DNA from: ZC4RG25 sp023428365
GTDB taxonomy: Bacteria > Pseudomonadota > Alphaproteobacteria > Rhizobiales > Hyphomicrobiaceae
Reading direction: 5' to 3'
Length of the DNA: 64,000 nucleotides
Assembly: GCA_050283925.1 (NCBI GenBank)
Contig: JBNOAI010000006.1
Location: forward strand, 186,001 to 250,000
Shown here: piece by piece, positions 52,691 through 61,041 of the stretch
Position numbering within the stretch: position 1 is the first letter of the stretch
How the letters are laid out: each line of letters begins with the position of its first letter
Made by a program: the position numbers and the translations under genes
Notes under the pieces: generated by a model
Database searches by the model: none
What the model saw: only the letters and a program-made list of their open reading frames with translations
What the model was told of the DNA's origin: nothing

Positions 52691-52789
52691 GTCATCCCGG
52701 CCGGAGCAAAGCGGAGAGCCGGGACCCAGGGGCGACGGATATCTCACCTGGGTCCCGGATATTTCGCTCACGCGAAATTCCGGGATGAC
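52691..52789. repeat. Mirror pair of a second palindromic repeat family (copy D)
   Basis: A long interrupted inverted repeat between the converging cytochrome b561 and methyltransferase genes. Outer arms GTCATCCCGG (52691-52700) and CCGGGATGAC (52780-52789), inner arms CCGGGACCCAGG (52719-52730) and CCTGGGTCCCGG (52747-52758). Sequence differs from copies A-C but the mirror layout and convergent position are the same. Confidence 0.85.
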
Positions 52790-52801
52790 AACAGAGCGGC
52801 C

Positions 52802-53599
52802 CTAGGGGGTTGGCGGCAGTGCCAGGAGATCCTCGTGGCCGACGATCGTGACGGCGTTTTCCGCCGTCAGACGATGCTTGAGCCAGGCGTCGACGGTTGA
52901 CTGCTCCACGCCAGCTTCTGCCGCGGCGCCGGCCCACCCGCGATCGACCTCATGGCGTAATGCGGTGAATGTTTCATCGAGAAACCACGGGCTTTTGCCG
53001 CGTTGGACGCGATAGCTCTGCCGCTCGAAGGCTGCGGCGAGAACGTCGGTGGCGTCCGGACCCGCAGCCGGTCCAAAGCCCTTATCGGAGTGCTGATGCC
53101 GATTGAAGGCATCGCGCATCTCCGTGTCCGCGGGATGCTTGGGCATCCAGCTCGCGACGCCGTCGTATGTCAGCACAGTGTAGAACGCTGCACCCGTTGC
53201 CGAAATGTCAGCTGCCAGACGCTCAATGATAACCGGCGAAACGAGATCGAACAGCGCGGACGCGGTGACAAGACCGGCGCGTCCGATAACCGATGCGAAG
53301 TCTCCAGTCGAGAGATCAGCTTGCCGGTACTCGACCGTCTCCGCCGCAGCCTCGGCCTGACGCGCGCGCGCGACGTCCAGCAGCCGCGTATCGTAGTCGA
53401 CGAGAGTCCAGTGCTGGCGAGGCCCGAGCACACGCGAGAGATTGCGCAGATTGGAGCCAGTGCCGGAACCGAGATCGACGATCTGCAACGAATCCCGACC
53501 TGCAAACGCCTTCGCGCACGTATCCCGAACCTGGAGGTTCACGGACGCGTGGTCAGCCGGTTCGCGGAGGGCCAGCCAATCAGCAGAAAATCCGCTCAT
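52802..53599 (-). CDS. Class I SAM-dependent methyltransferase
   Basis: 265 residues. Rossmann motif I LQIVDLGSGTGSNL, motif II TLVDYDTRLLDVA, then a motif around QADLSTGD and a helical C-terminus. Small-molecule methyltransferase by size. Its ATG overlaps the glycosyltransferase stop by 4 bases. It is the last gene of the four-gene minus-strand operon with the PTPS-like gene, so it may methylate a pterin-like or glycosylated product; this is inference. Confidence 0.87.
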   Translation of the reverse strand: MSGFSADWLALREPADHASVNLQVRDTCAKAFAGRDSLQIVDLGSGTGSNLRNLSRVLGPRQHWTLVDYDTRLLDVARARQAEAAAETVEYRQADLSTGDFASVIGRAGLVTASALFDLVSPVIIERLAADISATGAAFYTVLTYDGVASWMPKHPADTEMRDAFNRHQHSDKGFGPAAGPDATDVLAAAFERQSYRVQRGKSPWFLDETFTALRHEVDRGWAGAAAEAGVEQSTVDAWLKHRLTAENAVTIVGHEDLLALPPTP

Positions 53600-54642
53600 T
53601 TGGCGACCTCGCGGATGACGGCGATCGTATACAGCGCGGTATCGCGCCAGTCGGGCAGACGCTGTCCGGCCTTCCACGCCGCGTCCGACATCTTCTGCCG
53701 GAGGGAAGCGTCGGTGATGATTTGATCGAGGGCTTCGGTCAACGGCTTGGCTTCGGCCGGTGGAACTTTCAACGCGGCAGCATCCGGCACGGTTTCGGCC
53801 GCCGCGCCGCCCGTTGTGCAGACGATGGGCAGCCCGCGCACCATGGCTTCCGCAAGCACCATGCCGTAGCCTTCGAACAGCGAGGGCAACACGAACACGT
53901 CAGCGGATGTGTAGAGCTTGGCGAGGGCTTGCGCGCCCAGTTCCCCCGGCAGCTTGATCCGTGAGCCGAGTTCGCGGTGCGCAATAGTGGCTTTGAGTTT
54001 GCGCGCTGCGTCTGGATCCCGCTTCAGCGAACCCGCGATGGTCAGTGTCCAGTCGCGATCCTGCAGAGGAGCCAATGCTTCGACCAGATATTCGAAGCCT
54101 TTGCGCGGAGAAACAGAGCCGATCGACAGCAGATGGAGCGGATTGCCGTTACCTTGCACCCGCGTCGCAGGAGTTGTGCCGGGCACGGCGATGGTGATCG
54201 AACCGGTTGGGACATCGAACTCGTCGATCAGCAGCCGCTTCGTCAGCGGACTCGTCACGATCACACGGCGCGCCAAGCTCAACGCCTCGCGCTCCGACGT
54301 AATCAGAGCCTTCGCGCGCTCAGGCGATAACCCGGATTCATAGCCCAACGGATGATGCACGAGAGCGATGATCCGCTGGCGAATGGAGGCAATCAGGTCG
54401 CGCGGCATTGCCCCAAATGCAAGCCCATCGATGATGACGACCGTGTCGTCCGGCAATGACGCAAAGGCCTCAGACGTCGCTTGCAGATCCTCGGCGCTGG
54501 GCGAGGGATAGCCGCCGGGAAGCGGAAGATGGCGTGCCGCAACGCCGAAATGCGGAAGCCGCGTCAGAACTTCACGGTCATAGCTGTAACCGCCGGTGCG
54601 AGTTTTGATGTCACCCGGTATTGCGAATGCGACCTCAACCAC
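53596..54642 (-). CDS. GT4-family glycosyltransferase
   Basis: 348 residues, GT-B fold. The N-terminal domain is followed by LLSIGSVSPRKGFEYLVEAL and the EX7E motif in FEGYGMVLAEAMVRG. Retaining transferase using a nucleotide sugar. GTG 54642 is preferred because it overlaps the PTPS-like stop by 8 bases and the Rossmann strand then begins at the second residue (VEVAFAIPG); an ATG at 54756 would run 114 bases into the PTPS-like gene. Acceptor unknown. Third gene of the operon. Confidence 0.88.
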   Translation of the reverse strand: MVEVAFAIPGDIKTRTGGYSYDREVLTRLPHFGVAARHLPLPGGYPSPSAEDLQATSEAFASLPDDTVVIIDGLAFGAMPRDLIASIRQRIIALVHHPLGYESGLSPERAKALITSEREALSLARRVIVTSPLTKRLLIDEFDVPTGSITIAVPGTTPATRVQGNGNPLHLLSIGSVSPRKGFEYLVEALAPLQDRDWTLTIAGSLKRDPDAARKLKATIAHRELGSRIKLPGELGAQALAKLYTSADVFVLPSLFEGYGMVLAEAMVRGLPIVCTTGGAAAETVPDAAALKVPPAEAKPLTEALDQIITDASLRQKMSDAAWKAGQRLPDWRDTALYTIAVIREVAK

Positions 54643-55039
54643 GGACAGGGCCCTCGAACCAGGCCCGCGCCAGATCGGTTTCGTGCAACGTGACACGGAT
54701 ACGATCGAGGCCTTTGCCGTCCTCACCAAGGGCACCGTCGCGCGCCGCTTTGGCAATGGCGTCGAAGATATGCCGGCAGAGGAATTCCGTCGTCGTCAGC
54801 TTGCCGGTGAATTGCGGCAGCGTGTCCAGGTTCTGGTAGGCGAGCGGTTTCAGCGTCTTGTTCAGGACATCCAGAGCGGCGCCGATATCGACGACGACAT
54901 TCTGAGCCGTCAGCGTCTCGCGGAAGAACGCGACGTCGACGACAAACGTTGCACCGTGCATGCCTTGCGCCGGACCGAAGAACGGGTCAGGCAGACTGTG
55001 GGCAATCATGATGCGGTCGCGCACCTCGACGGCGTACAT
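54635..55039 (-). CDS. 6-pyruvoyltetrahydropterin synthase/QueD-like protein with altered active site
   Basis: 134 residues, the T-fold length of PTPS/QueD. Compared with E. coli QueD, the first Zn His is kept in IMIAHSL and the second in GMHGATF, but the third is Ala (HGA for HGH). The catalytic Cys near there and the His of the LDHHYLN loop are replaced. The pterin-anchoring Glu residues in TTTEFL and LHETDL are retained. So it should bind a pterin-like ligand but may not perform normal PTPS or QueD chemistry. ATG 55039 with AAAGGA 6 bases upstream. 18 bases after the dehydrogenase gene. Confidence 0.86.
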   Translation of the reverse strand: MYAVEVRDRIMIAHSLPDPFFGPAQGMHGATFVVDVAFFRETLTAQNVVVDIGAALDVLNKTLKPLAYQNLDTLPQFTGKLTTTEFLCRHIFDAIAKAARDGALGEDGKGLDRIRVTLHETDLARAWFEGPVRG

Positions 55040-55057
55040 GGAAATCCTTTCGACTAT

Positions 55058-56065
55058 TCAGTGTGGGTCCGGATATCGGATGATGGGGGCCAGCCCCTTG
55101 GCGCCGGGACCGAGAATGCGGGGCAAGTGACGCGGTGCCTCCTCGAACGGAATCTCGTCAGGGATCAACGCATCCAGTCTCGGATCATGCAGCAGCGACA
55201 GGGCGGCTTCAAGGCGGCGGCGATGGCTCCAGCGCGGACGCCGTGATGGTGAAATTTGGCCGACCTGCGAGGAAACGAGTTTCAGCCGCTTACTATGGAA
55301 CGCGCCGCCGAGCGGTGCCGCCACTGTGCCCGCGCCGTACCAGCTCAGCTCGATGATCGTCGCTTCCTGACCGGCGGCCGCAATGGCCGTCGAAAGTCCC
55401 GCACCCGTCGCGCTGGTATGGACCACCACGTCGGCGTCGATTGGGCAATGATCGGGAGCGGTGAAGCTCAGATCGAGCGCCGCGGCCAGGCTCTTTCGTT
55501 CCGGATCGACATCGACCAGCGTCACGTCCGTGCCCGGCAGGCGGCGCGCCAGATAGGCGACGAGCAGACCGACGATTCCACCGCCCACAATAACGATCCG
55601 ATCGGCCGGTCCGCAGCCTGCATCCCAGATGGCATTGAGTGCCGTTTCCATGTTGGCGGCCAGCGTCGCCCGCCGCGCTGGAACATCATCGGGAATCGGA
55701 ACAGCCAAGCTGGCCGGCACCAGGAAAACATCCTGATGCGGATGCAATGCAAAAATCCTGCGGCCAAGGAGCGCTGCCGGACCGGCCTCGACGGTGCCGG
55801 TCGCGCAATAGCCATATTTGACGGGGTATGGAAAAGCGCCGGCCTGCAAAGGGGCACGCATTCGCTCCCATTCGCTTTGTTCCACCGCACCGAACATGAC
55901 GAGACGCTCCGTGCCGCGACTGACTGCGCTGAACTGTGCGCGCACCATCACCTCGTCGCCGACAGGATCGGGCAAGGCTTCCTCTCTTAACTCGGCCTTG
56001 CCTCGGGCGACGTACCATAGCGCCCGGGCCGAGCGAGGCTTTGCACTGCCTTCCGTGCTCGTCAT
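55058..56065 (-). CDS. MDR-superfamily dehydrogenase without catalytic Zn ligands
   Basis: 335 residues. Medium-chain dehydrogenase fold: AQFSAVSRGTERLVMFG at the N-terminus, YPVKYGYCATGTVEAG where Zn enzymes have GHE, and a Rossmann motif RIVIVGGGIVGLLVAYLARR. The Cys/His/Cys set of zinc-dependent alcohol dehydrogenases is missing, though BchC-like enzymes of this subfamily use a comparable N-terminal pattern. Reduces or oxidises a hydroxyl or enoyl group with NAD(P)H. First gene of the four-gene operon. Confidence 0.88.
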   Translation of the reverse strand: MTSTEGSAKPRSARALWYVARGKAELREEALPDPVGDEVMVRAQFSAVSRGTERLVMFGAVEQSEWERMRAPLQAGAFPYPVKYGYCATGTVEAGPAALLGRRIFALHPHQDVFLVPASLAVPIPDDVPARRATLAANMETALNAIWDAGCGPADRIVIVGGGIVGLLVAYLARRLPGTDVTLVDVDPERKSLAAALDLSFTAPDHCPIDADVVVHTSATGAGLSTAIAAAGQEATIIELSWYGAGTVAAPLGGAFHSKRLKLVSSQVGQISPSRRPRWSHRRRLEAALSLLHDPRLDALIPDEIPFEEAPRHLPRILGPGAKGLAPIIRYPDPH

Positions 56066-56119
56066 AGTCTTTAACCCGCCGCTGACAGCCGGTCTGCGCT
56101 GTCGTCAAGGACGCCCGTC

Positions 56120-57922
56120 ATGACAGAGCGCCAGGATTTTTCGCCGACGGTGAAGACCGCCGTCGATAGCGCTGTGCTTACTACGCCGACGGGTACGCAG
56201 TCCATGGAGCAGCTGCGCCGCCGCCGGCAGATCATGGTTGGGCTTAACGTCATCACCTACGTGCTGCTGTTATGGGGCATCAGCCGGGTGCTCGCGGCCG
56301 GCGGCTGGACCTTGGTGGATCTGGTGCTGTTGGTCGCTTTCGCTATCGGCTCGCCCTGGACGGTGCTTGGTTTCTGGAACGCGGTCGTGGGGCTGTGGTT
56401 GCTACACGGGGCGAGCAACCCAATCGGCAAGGTGGCGCCATTCGCGGGTACTGCCGATGCTGATACACCGATCAAGATCCGCACGGCTATTCTGATGACA
56501 TTGCGGAATGAAGATCCGGCTCGTGCGTTTCTGCGTTTGAGGACAGTGAAGGACAGCGTCGATGCCACCGGGCAGGGGGCGCAGTTCGCGTATTTCATCC
56601 TCAGCGACACGAACAATCCTGCCGTCGCCGAGGCCGAGGAAGCCGCAGCGGAAGAGTGGCGCCGGACGCTTTCCGAGCCGGATCAGGTGATCTATCGCCG
56701 CCGCACCGTCAACACCGGCTACAAGGCCGGTAACCTGCGTGATTTCTGCGAGCGCTGGGGGAATGAATACGAACTGATGCTGCCGCTGGATGCCGACAGC
56801 CTGATGTCCGGTGAGGCCATCGCGCGGCTGGTGCGGATCATGCAGGCGCATCCACAACTCGGCATCCTGCAAAGCCTCGTCGTCGGCATGCCGTCATCCA
56901 GCGCCTTCGCCCGGATTTTCCAGTTCGGCATGCGTCACGGCATGCGCTCCTACACCATGGGGCAGGCGTGGTGGGTCGGGGATTGCGGACCGTTCTGGGG
57001 GCATAACGCGATGGTGCGGATCAAGCCCTTCGCGGAGCAATGTCACCTGCCGATTTTGCCCGGAAAGCCGCCGCTCGGCGGGCATGTCCTGTCGCATGAT
57101 CAGGTCGAGGCAACGCTGATGCGTCGTGCAGGTTATGAAGTGCGCGTGCTGCCGGAGGAGCGTGGTTCGTGGGAAGAGAACCCGCCAACGATGCTGGAGT
57201 TCATTCAGCGTGACGTGCGCTGGTGCCAGGGCAACATGCAGTACATCAAATTGCTGGATCTGCCGGGCCTGCTGCCCATGAGCCGGTTTCAGCTCGTCTG
57301 GGCCATCCTGATGTTTCTCGGTATTCCCGCCTGGACGCTGATGATCGGCCTGCTACCCGTCGCGGCGTGGGAGGCCAGAGCTATCGAGGACTATCCCACG
57401 AGCCTCGCCATCTGGCTCTATATCGCCTTTTTCGTCATGTACTTAAGCCCGAAGATCGCGGGGCTTGTGGACGCCGTTCTGACCAGGGGTGGTGTCGCGC
57501 GATATGGCGGCTGGCTGCGGTTCACCGCCAGTGCCGCCATTGAGCTCGTGTTTTCCTTTTTGCAAGGTGCCGTCTCGACCATCCGCACATCCATCTTCAT
57601 GATCGGTCTGATCTTCGGCAAGTCGGTGACGTGGTCCGGCCAGTCGCGCGATACGCACGGGATTTCCTGGAGCACGGCATTCTCGGCGCTGTGGCCCCAG
57701 GTTTTGTTCGGTGTCATCGTTTGCGGCGCGCTGGCAGCCATCTCGCCGACTGTACTGCTGTGGAGCCTGCCGTTGACGGCGGGTTATCTGCTCGCCGTAC
57801 CGTTCGGTGTGATCACGGCGAACCCGGCGCTGGGTAAGGCGATGCAAAGAATGGGACTATGCGGCATCCCGGAGGATTTCGATCCGCCGAAGGAGGTGCG
57901 GGCGGTGCAACAGGTGTCATGA
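56120..57922 (+). CDS. opgH: Glucans biosynthesis glucosyltransferase (OpgH/MdoH-like)
   Basis: 600 residues. N-terminal helices, then a GT2 domain with NTGYKAGN, the DADSLM metal site, GHNAMVR and FIQRDVRWCQGNMQ (the Q-x-x-R-W motif), then four to five C-terminal helices. It makes osmoregulated periplasmic glucan from UDP-glucose. Shorter than E. coli OpgH (about 850), so the long N-terminal extension is missing, as is common in alphaproteobacteria. opgG is not beside it. Overlaps the FkbM gene by 4 bases. Confidence 0.9.
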   Translation: MTERQDFSPTVKTAVDSAVLTTPTGTQSMEQLRRRRQIMVGLNVITYVLLLWGISRVLAAGGWTLVDLVLLVAFAIGSPWTVLGFWNAVVGLWLLHGASNPIGKVAPFAGTADADTPIKIRTAILMTLRNEDPARAFLRLRTVKDSVDATGQGAQFAYFILSDTNNPAVAEAEEAAAEEWRRTLSEPDQVIYRRRTVNTGYKAGNLRDFCERWGNEYELMLPLDADSLMSGEAIARLVRIMQAHPQLGILQSLVVGMPSSSAFARIFQFGMRHGMRSYTMGQAWWVGDCGPFWGHNAMVRIKPFAEQCHLPILPGKPPLGGHVLSHDQVEATLMRRAGYEVRVLPEERGSWEENPPTMLEFIQRDVRWCQGNMQYIKLLDLPGLLPMSRFQLVWAILMFLGIPAWTLMIGLLPVAAWEARAIEDYPTSLAIWLYIAFFVMYLSPKIAGLVDAVLTRGGVARYGGWLRFTASAAIELVFSFLQGAVSTIRTSIFMIGLIFGKSVTWSGQSRDTHGISWSTAFSALWPQVLFGVIVCGALAAISPTVLLWSLPLTAGYLLAVPFGVITANPALGKAMQRMGLCGIPEDFDPPKEVRAVQQVS

Positions 57923-58692
57923 CGACCATCGACGCGCGCGTCGCGTCTCTCAAGGCCGATCCTGCACTGGCGAACCTGCGTCGTTCGCTCGATGTCTATT
58001 ACGGCGATCCGGTGCGCGACCGGGCGATGGATGCGCTATACGCACGGTTTCTCGGGCCAGGCGATCTGGCCTTCGATATCGGTAGCCACGTGGGCGACCG
58101 CATCGGGGCGTTTCGGCGGACGGGCGCGCGGGTGGTTGGACTGGAACCGCAGCCGGATTGCGCCCGCGTGATCCGCACGATCTACGCGGACGATCCGGAA
58201 GTAACGCTTGTCGAGGCTGCGTGTGGGGCTGAACCCGGCCGCTTATCGCTGCACGTCAATTCCGCCAACCCGACTGTGACGACAGCGTCGGGAGCCTTCA
58301 TTGCCGCCGCCGACGGTGCGGGAGGTTGGGAAGGGCAGGTCTGGGATCGGACCATCGATGTCGACGTGACGACGCTCGACGATCTCATTCGTCAGCATGG
58401 CCAGCCCCGCTTCGTCAAAATCGACGTGGAAGGTTTTGAGACCGATGTGCTGAAAGGCCTGAGCGCGCCGTTGCCGGCGCTGTCTTTCGAATTCACGACG
58501 ATCCAGCGCGACGTCGCCCTCGACTGTCTCGACCGCCTCGCGGCGCTCGGGCATTACCGCTTCAATGCCGCCCTCGGTGAAACCCAACAGCTCAGTCAGA
58601 GCGAGTGGGTCTCAGTCGATAGCATGCGAGCCTACATCACAAGCCTTCCCCATGAAGCCAACTCGGGCGATGTTTATGCCGTTCTGGACTAA
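57919..58692 (+). CDS. FkbM-family methyltransferase
   Basis: 257 residues. SAM-binding motif LAFDIGSHVGDRIGAF and the FkbM segment FVKIDVEGFETDVLKGL. Usually methylates a sugar or polyketide hydroxyl. ATGA overlap with opgH (57919-57922) implies the product acts on the same glucan or on a linked glycan. Overlaps the next gene in a different frame. Confidence 0.9.
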   Translation: MTTIDARVASLKADPALANLRRSLDVYYGDPVRDRAMDALYARFLGPGDLAFDIGSHVGDRIGAFRRTGARVVGLEPQPDCARVIRTIYADDPEVTLVEAACGAEPGRLSLHVNSANPTVTTASGAFIAAADGAGGWEGQVWDRTIDVDVTTLDDLIRQHGQPRFVKIDVEGFETDVLKGLSAPLPALSFEFTTIQRDVALDCLDRLAALGHYRFNAALGETQQLSQSEWVSVDSMRAYITSLPHEANSGDVYAVLD

Positions 58693-59710
58693 CTGCACGT
58701 GCCGCACGGCGGCGCTTTCCCTGTTCATCTGCCTGACATTCGCGAGCGCCCCGACCATGGCCCAAGCCCCCAAAGACGCCCGCGCCGAGACGGTGCCGGT
58801 TCAGATCACCAACGAAAGCGAGCCGGTGCTGTGCGCCGAGAAGGACAATGTCAGCGTTTCGCTGGCGTCGTCGCGCGTGAAGAGCTTCCGCATCGAGGCG
58901 GCGCACCCGGTCTACCTGTCGACCATGCAGCGCGACAGCTTCGAGCCGGACTGGACCGACTGCGATATGTCCGGCGATCCGGTGTTTGCTGCGCCTGTGC
59001 CGCCGCGCCGCGTGACGTTCTACGAACAGGTCGATTTCTGGCTGGTCGGCATGACGTTCCCGACCTTCTGGCGTCCAGCCGATGTGCTGGTGCGGGTTGG
59101 CGATCGGGTCGAGAAGGCGCTGCATCTCGTGCAGTACTGGAACATCCGGCCGATGGGTGGCGAGGAATTGCTCGTGCTCTATCCGCAGGACGGCTACTGG
59201 AGGCTTCGGCCCAAGGCGCCGGCCGGGATGGACCACACGGCGTTTGGTTCGTCGTTCCTGATCGGCCCGATCGAGCACGAGGCCGGGCGGCCGATCGTGC
59301 GCATCAAGGAAGTCGCCTTCGACCCGGCGACCAAGACGTTCGATATTAGCTTTGCGCTGGGCGGTTCGGCGAAGCTACAGATCGTCGAGGCGGATCAGAA
59401 CCGTTTCGCGGTGCATGTGACGTTCGACAAACCGATCGAGGGGCGGCCGTTCGCGGTGGTGCGCTCCATGTACATCACCGAGTTCAATAACGATGCCGCC
59501 CGCGTCGCTGTGCGCGACAAGGGGGCGAAAGGCTGGCGAGAAGAGAACGTCATGACTTTCAAGGGCGGGGAGGCGACGGATCTTTGGATCGGCCGGCTTT
59601 CGCCATCGCGCCACAACACCAGTTCGCCCGACCATGTGTTCAACAGCTTCTCGCAGACGGACGAGCCGCGCCGCCCGCAAGCTGTGGACCCGCACGCCAA
59701 GCCGAAATAA
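58652..59710 (+). CDS. Secreted hypothetical protein of the opgH operon
   Basis: About 352 residues. N-terminal hydrophobic signal ALSLFICLTFASA with cleavage near AQA. The mature part is mostly beta-rich with PVLCAEKDNVSV, RVTFYEQVDFWLVG and a C-terminal Pro/His-rich tail. I do not recognise a family; it is not similar to OpgG by its visible pattern. It is in the opgH-fkbM operon and may modify or bind the periplasmic glucan. The start is uncertain among ATG 58652, 58670 and 58676, all overlapping fkbM. Confidence 0.7.
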   Translation: MKPTRAMFMPFWTNCTCRTAALSLFICLTFASAPTMAQAPKDARAETVPVQITNESEPVLCAEKDNVSVSLASSRVKSFRIEAAHPVYLSTMQRDSFEPDWTDCDMSGDPVFAAPVPPRRVTFYEQVDFWLVGMTFPTFWRPADVLVRVGDRVEKALHLVQYWNIRPMGGEELLVLYPQDGYWRLRPKAPAGMDHTAFGSSFLIGPIEHEAGRPIVRIKEVAFDPATKTFDISFALGGSAKLQIVEADQNRFAVHVTFDKPIEGRPFAVVRSMYITEFNNDAARVAVRDKGAKGWREENVMTFKGGEATDLWIGRLSPSRHNTSSPDHVFNSFSQTDEPRRPQAVDPHAKPK

Positions 59711-59716
59711 GTGGCG

Positions 59717-60604
59717 CTACCACGCCAACGTCGGCATCGCTGCAATCGGCTTGCGACGCGTGGAGGTGGCGAGCAGTTCCGATAGCCGGTTGGCGTCAAT
59801 CGCATCGTCGTCCGGCATCAGTTCCTCGCGATGGATACCCCGTCCGATCAGCAGGCCATCGATACCGTAGCCTGCGGCTCCCGCCATGTCAGTGCGCAGA
59901 GCGTCACCGATGCCGAGAATGCGGCGGCGATCGACAGCGCGACCGAGACGCTCTTCTGCCAGCCGATGCGCGCCGGCATAAACCGGTTCATGTGGTTTCC
60001 CGGCCCAGAACACCTCACCGCCGAGGCTTTCATAAATGACGGCAACAGCACCGGCGCAGGGATAGTAAATCCCTCCAACCTCAACCACGAGATCGGGGTT
60101 TCCGCACACCAGAGGCAAACCACGATCGCGCGCAGTTTCGAGCACAGGGCGGTAGGTCTCGCCGGTTTCGCGGACATCGTCGACGACGCCGGTGCAGATG
60201 ATGCCTTGCGCCTCATCGAGCGTCACGCGCTCCACGTCTAATCCCTTGAACACCGGGAGATCGCGCGGCGGGCCGATATGATGGATGCGGCTCAGATCGT
60301 GCGCGGTAATGAAGCCGCGCGTCAGATCGCCGGACGTGATGATCGCATCCCAGGCATTGCGCGGGACGCCAATATGCGTCGCGATGAAATCGCCGGTCTC
60401 TTTTGCGGGTACGGGAGAGTTCGTCACCAGAACGACAGCACCGCCGCCATCGCGAAACCGGGCCAGCGCCTCGCAGGCTGTCGCGTAAGGCGTGACACCG
60501 TTGTGTACGACGCCCCAGACATCACAGAACACGACATCATAGCTGGCGAGCAGCGATCCGGCGCTGTCGAGCAGTGCAACGTCGTTGGTTATCGTATCTC
60601 TCAT
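59717..60604 (-). CDS. HAD-superfamily IIA hydrolase (TIGR01459-like)
   Basis: 295 residues. HAD motif I VFCDVWGVVHNG (DxWG with the nucleophile Asp), motif II Ser/Thr in LVTNSPVP, a C2-cap between, Lys in WAGKPHEP and motif IV LGIGDALRTDMAGA. Hydrolyses a phosphate from a small molecule. Last gene of the GT2-ChbG-GtrA operon; ATG overlaps the GtrA stop by 4 bases. Converges with the opgH operon with 6 bases between stop ends. Confidence 0.88.
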   Translation of the reverse strand: MRDTITNDVALLDSAGSLLASYDVVFCDVWGVVHNGVTPYATACEALARFRDGGGAVVLVTNSPVPAKETGDFIATHIGVPRNAWDAIITSGDLTRGFITAHDLSRIHHIGPPRDLPVFKGLDVERVTLDEAQGIICTGVVDDVRETGETYRPVLETARDRGLPLVCGNPDLVVEVGGIYYPCAGAVAVIYESLGGEVFWAGKPHEPVYAGAHRLAEERLGRAVDRRRILGIGDALRTDMAGAAGYGIDGLLIGRGIHREELMPDDDAIDANRLSELLATSTRRKPIAAMPTLAW

Positions 60605-61041
60605 CGTGATCCGTGCGTCTGGTCGGGTGAATCATTCCACGTCGCTGTGGGCGGATGGGAAAAGACACCATATCGATAACCGAAGTACGACACGACTGTT
60701 GCAAACAGCGACGCGATGAAGAGCGCCATGAGCACATGTGTTTCAGGTCGCGTCAGCATGATGGCGCTAAAAATCGCGTAGTTCACGACCTGTGCGCTCC
60801 ACGAGACGCTGGCGAAGCGCGCGTATTCGCGCAGCGACGGCGGCCCCTTCATGGCAAAGGTGACGGTGCGGTTGATCAGCCACGAGACGATCATGGCGAT
60901 GGCGATTGCGACCAGACGTGCCGCGAGCGGATCCCACCCGAATGTCGTTAAGGTCTGCAGGATCGCGCCGTCCGTGGTTAGCGCGAGCAGTCCGGCGAGC
61001 AGGAAGCCACCGTAATGGCGCAGCGGACTAACCTGCGGCAT
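60601..61041 (-). CDS. GtrA-family membrane protein
   Basis: 146 residues with four membrane helices. RLVAIAIAMIVSWLINRTVTF is a GtrA-type signature. Thought to flip or help present polyprenyl-phosphate sugars across the membrane. Overlaps the ChbG-like gene by 14 bases and the HAD gene by 4. Confidence 0.87.
   Translation of the reverse strand: MPQVSPLRHYGGFLLAGLLALTTDGAILQTLTTFGWDPLAARLVAIAIAMIVSWLINRTVTFAMKGPPSLREYARFASVSWSAQVVNYAIFSAIMLTRPETHVLMALFIASLFATVVSYFGYRYGVFSHPPTATWNDSPDQTHGSR

Noticed and set aside
9176..52790. CRISPR array
   Set aside because: Repeats occur as isolated mirror pairs 40 bases to kilobases apart, without regular spacers or cas genes.
54635..55039. Calling this queD for queuosine synthesis
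   Set aside because: Catalytic Cys and His and one Zn His are replaced and no queC, queE or queF is nearby.
58652..59710. Calling this OpgG/MdoG
   Set aside because: Too short and without the recognisable OpgG pattern; only its operon position suggests the idea.
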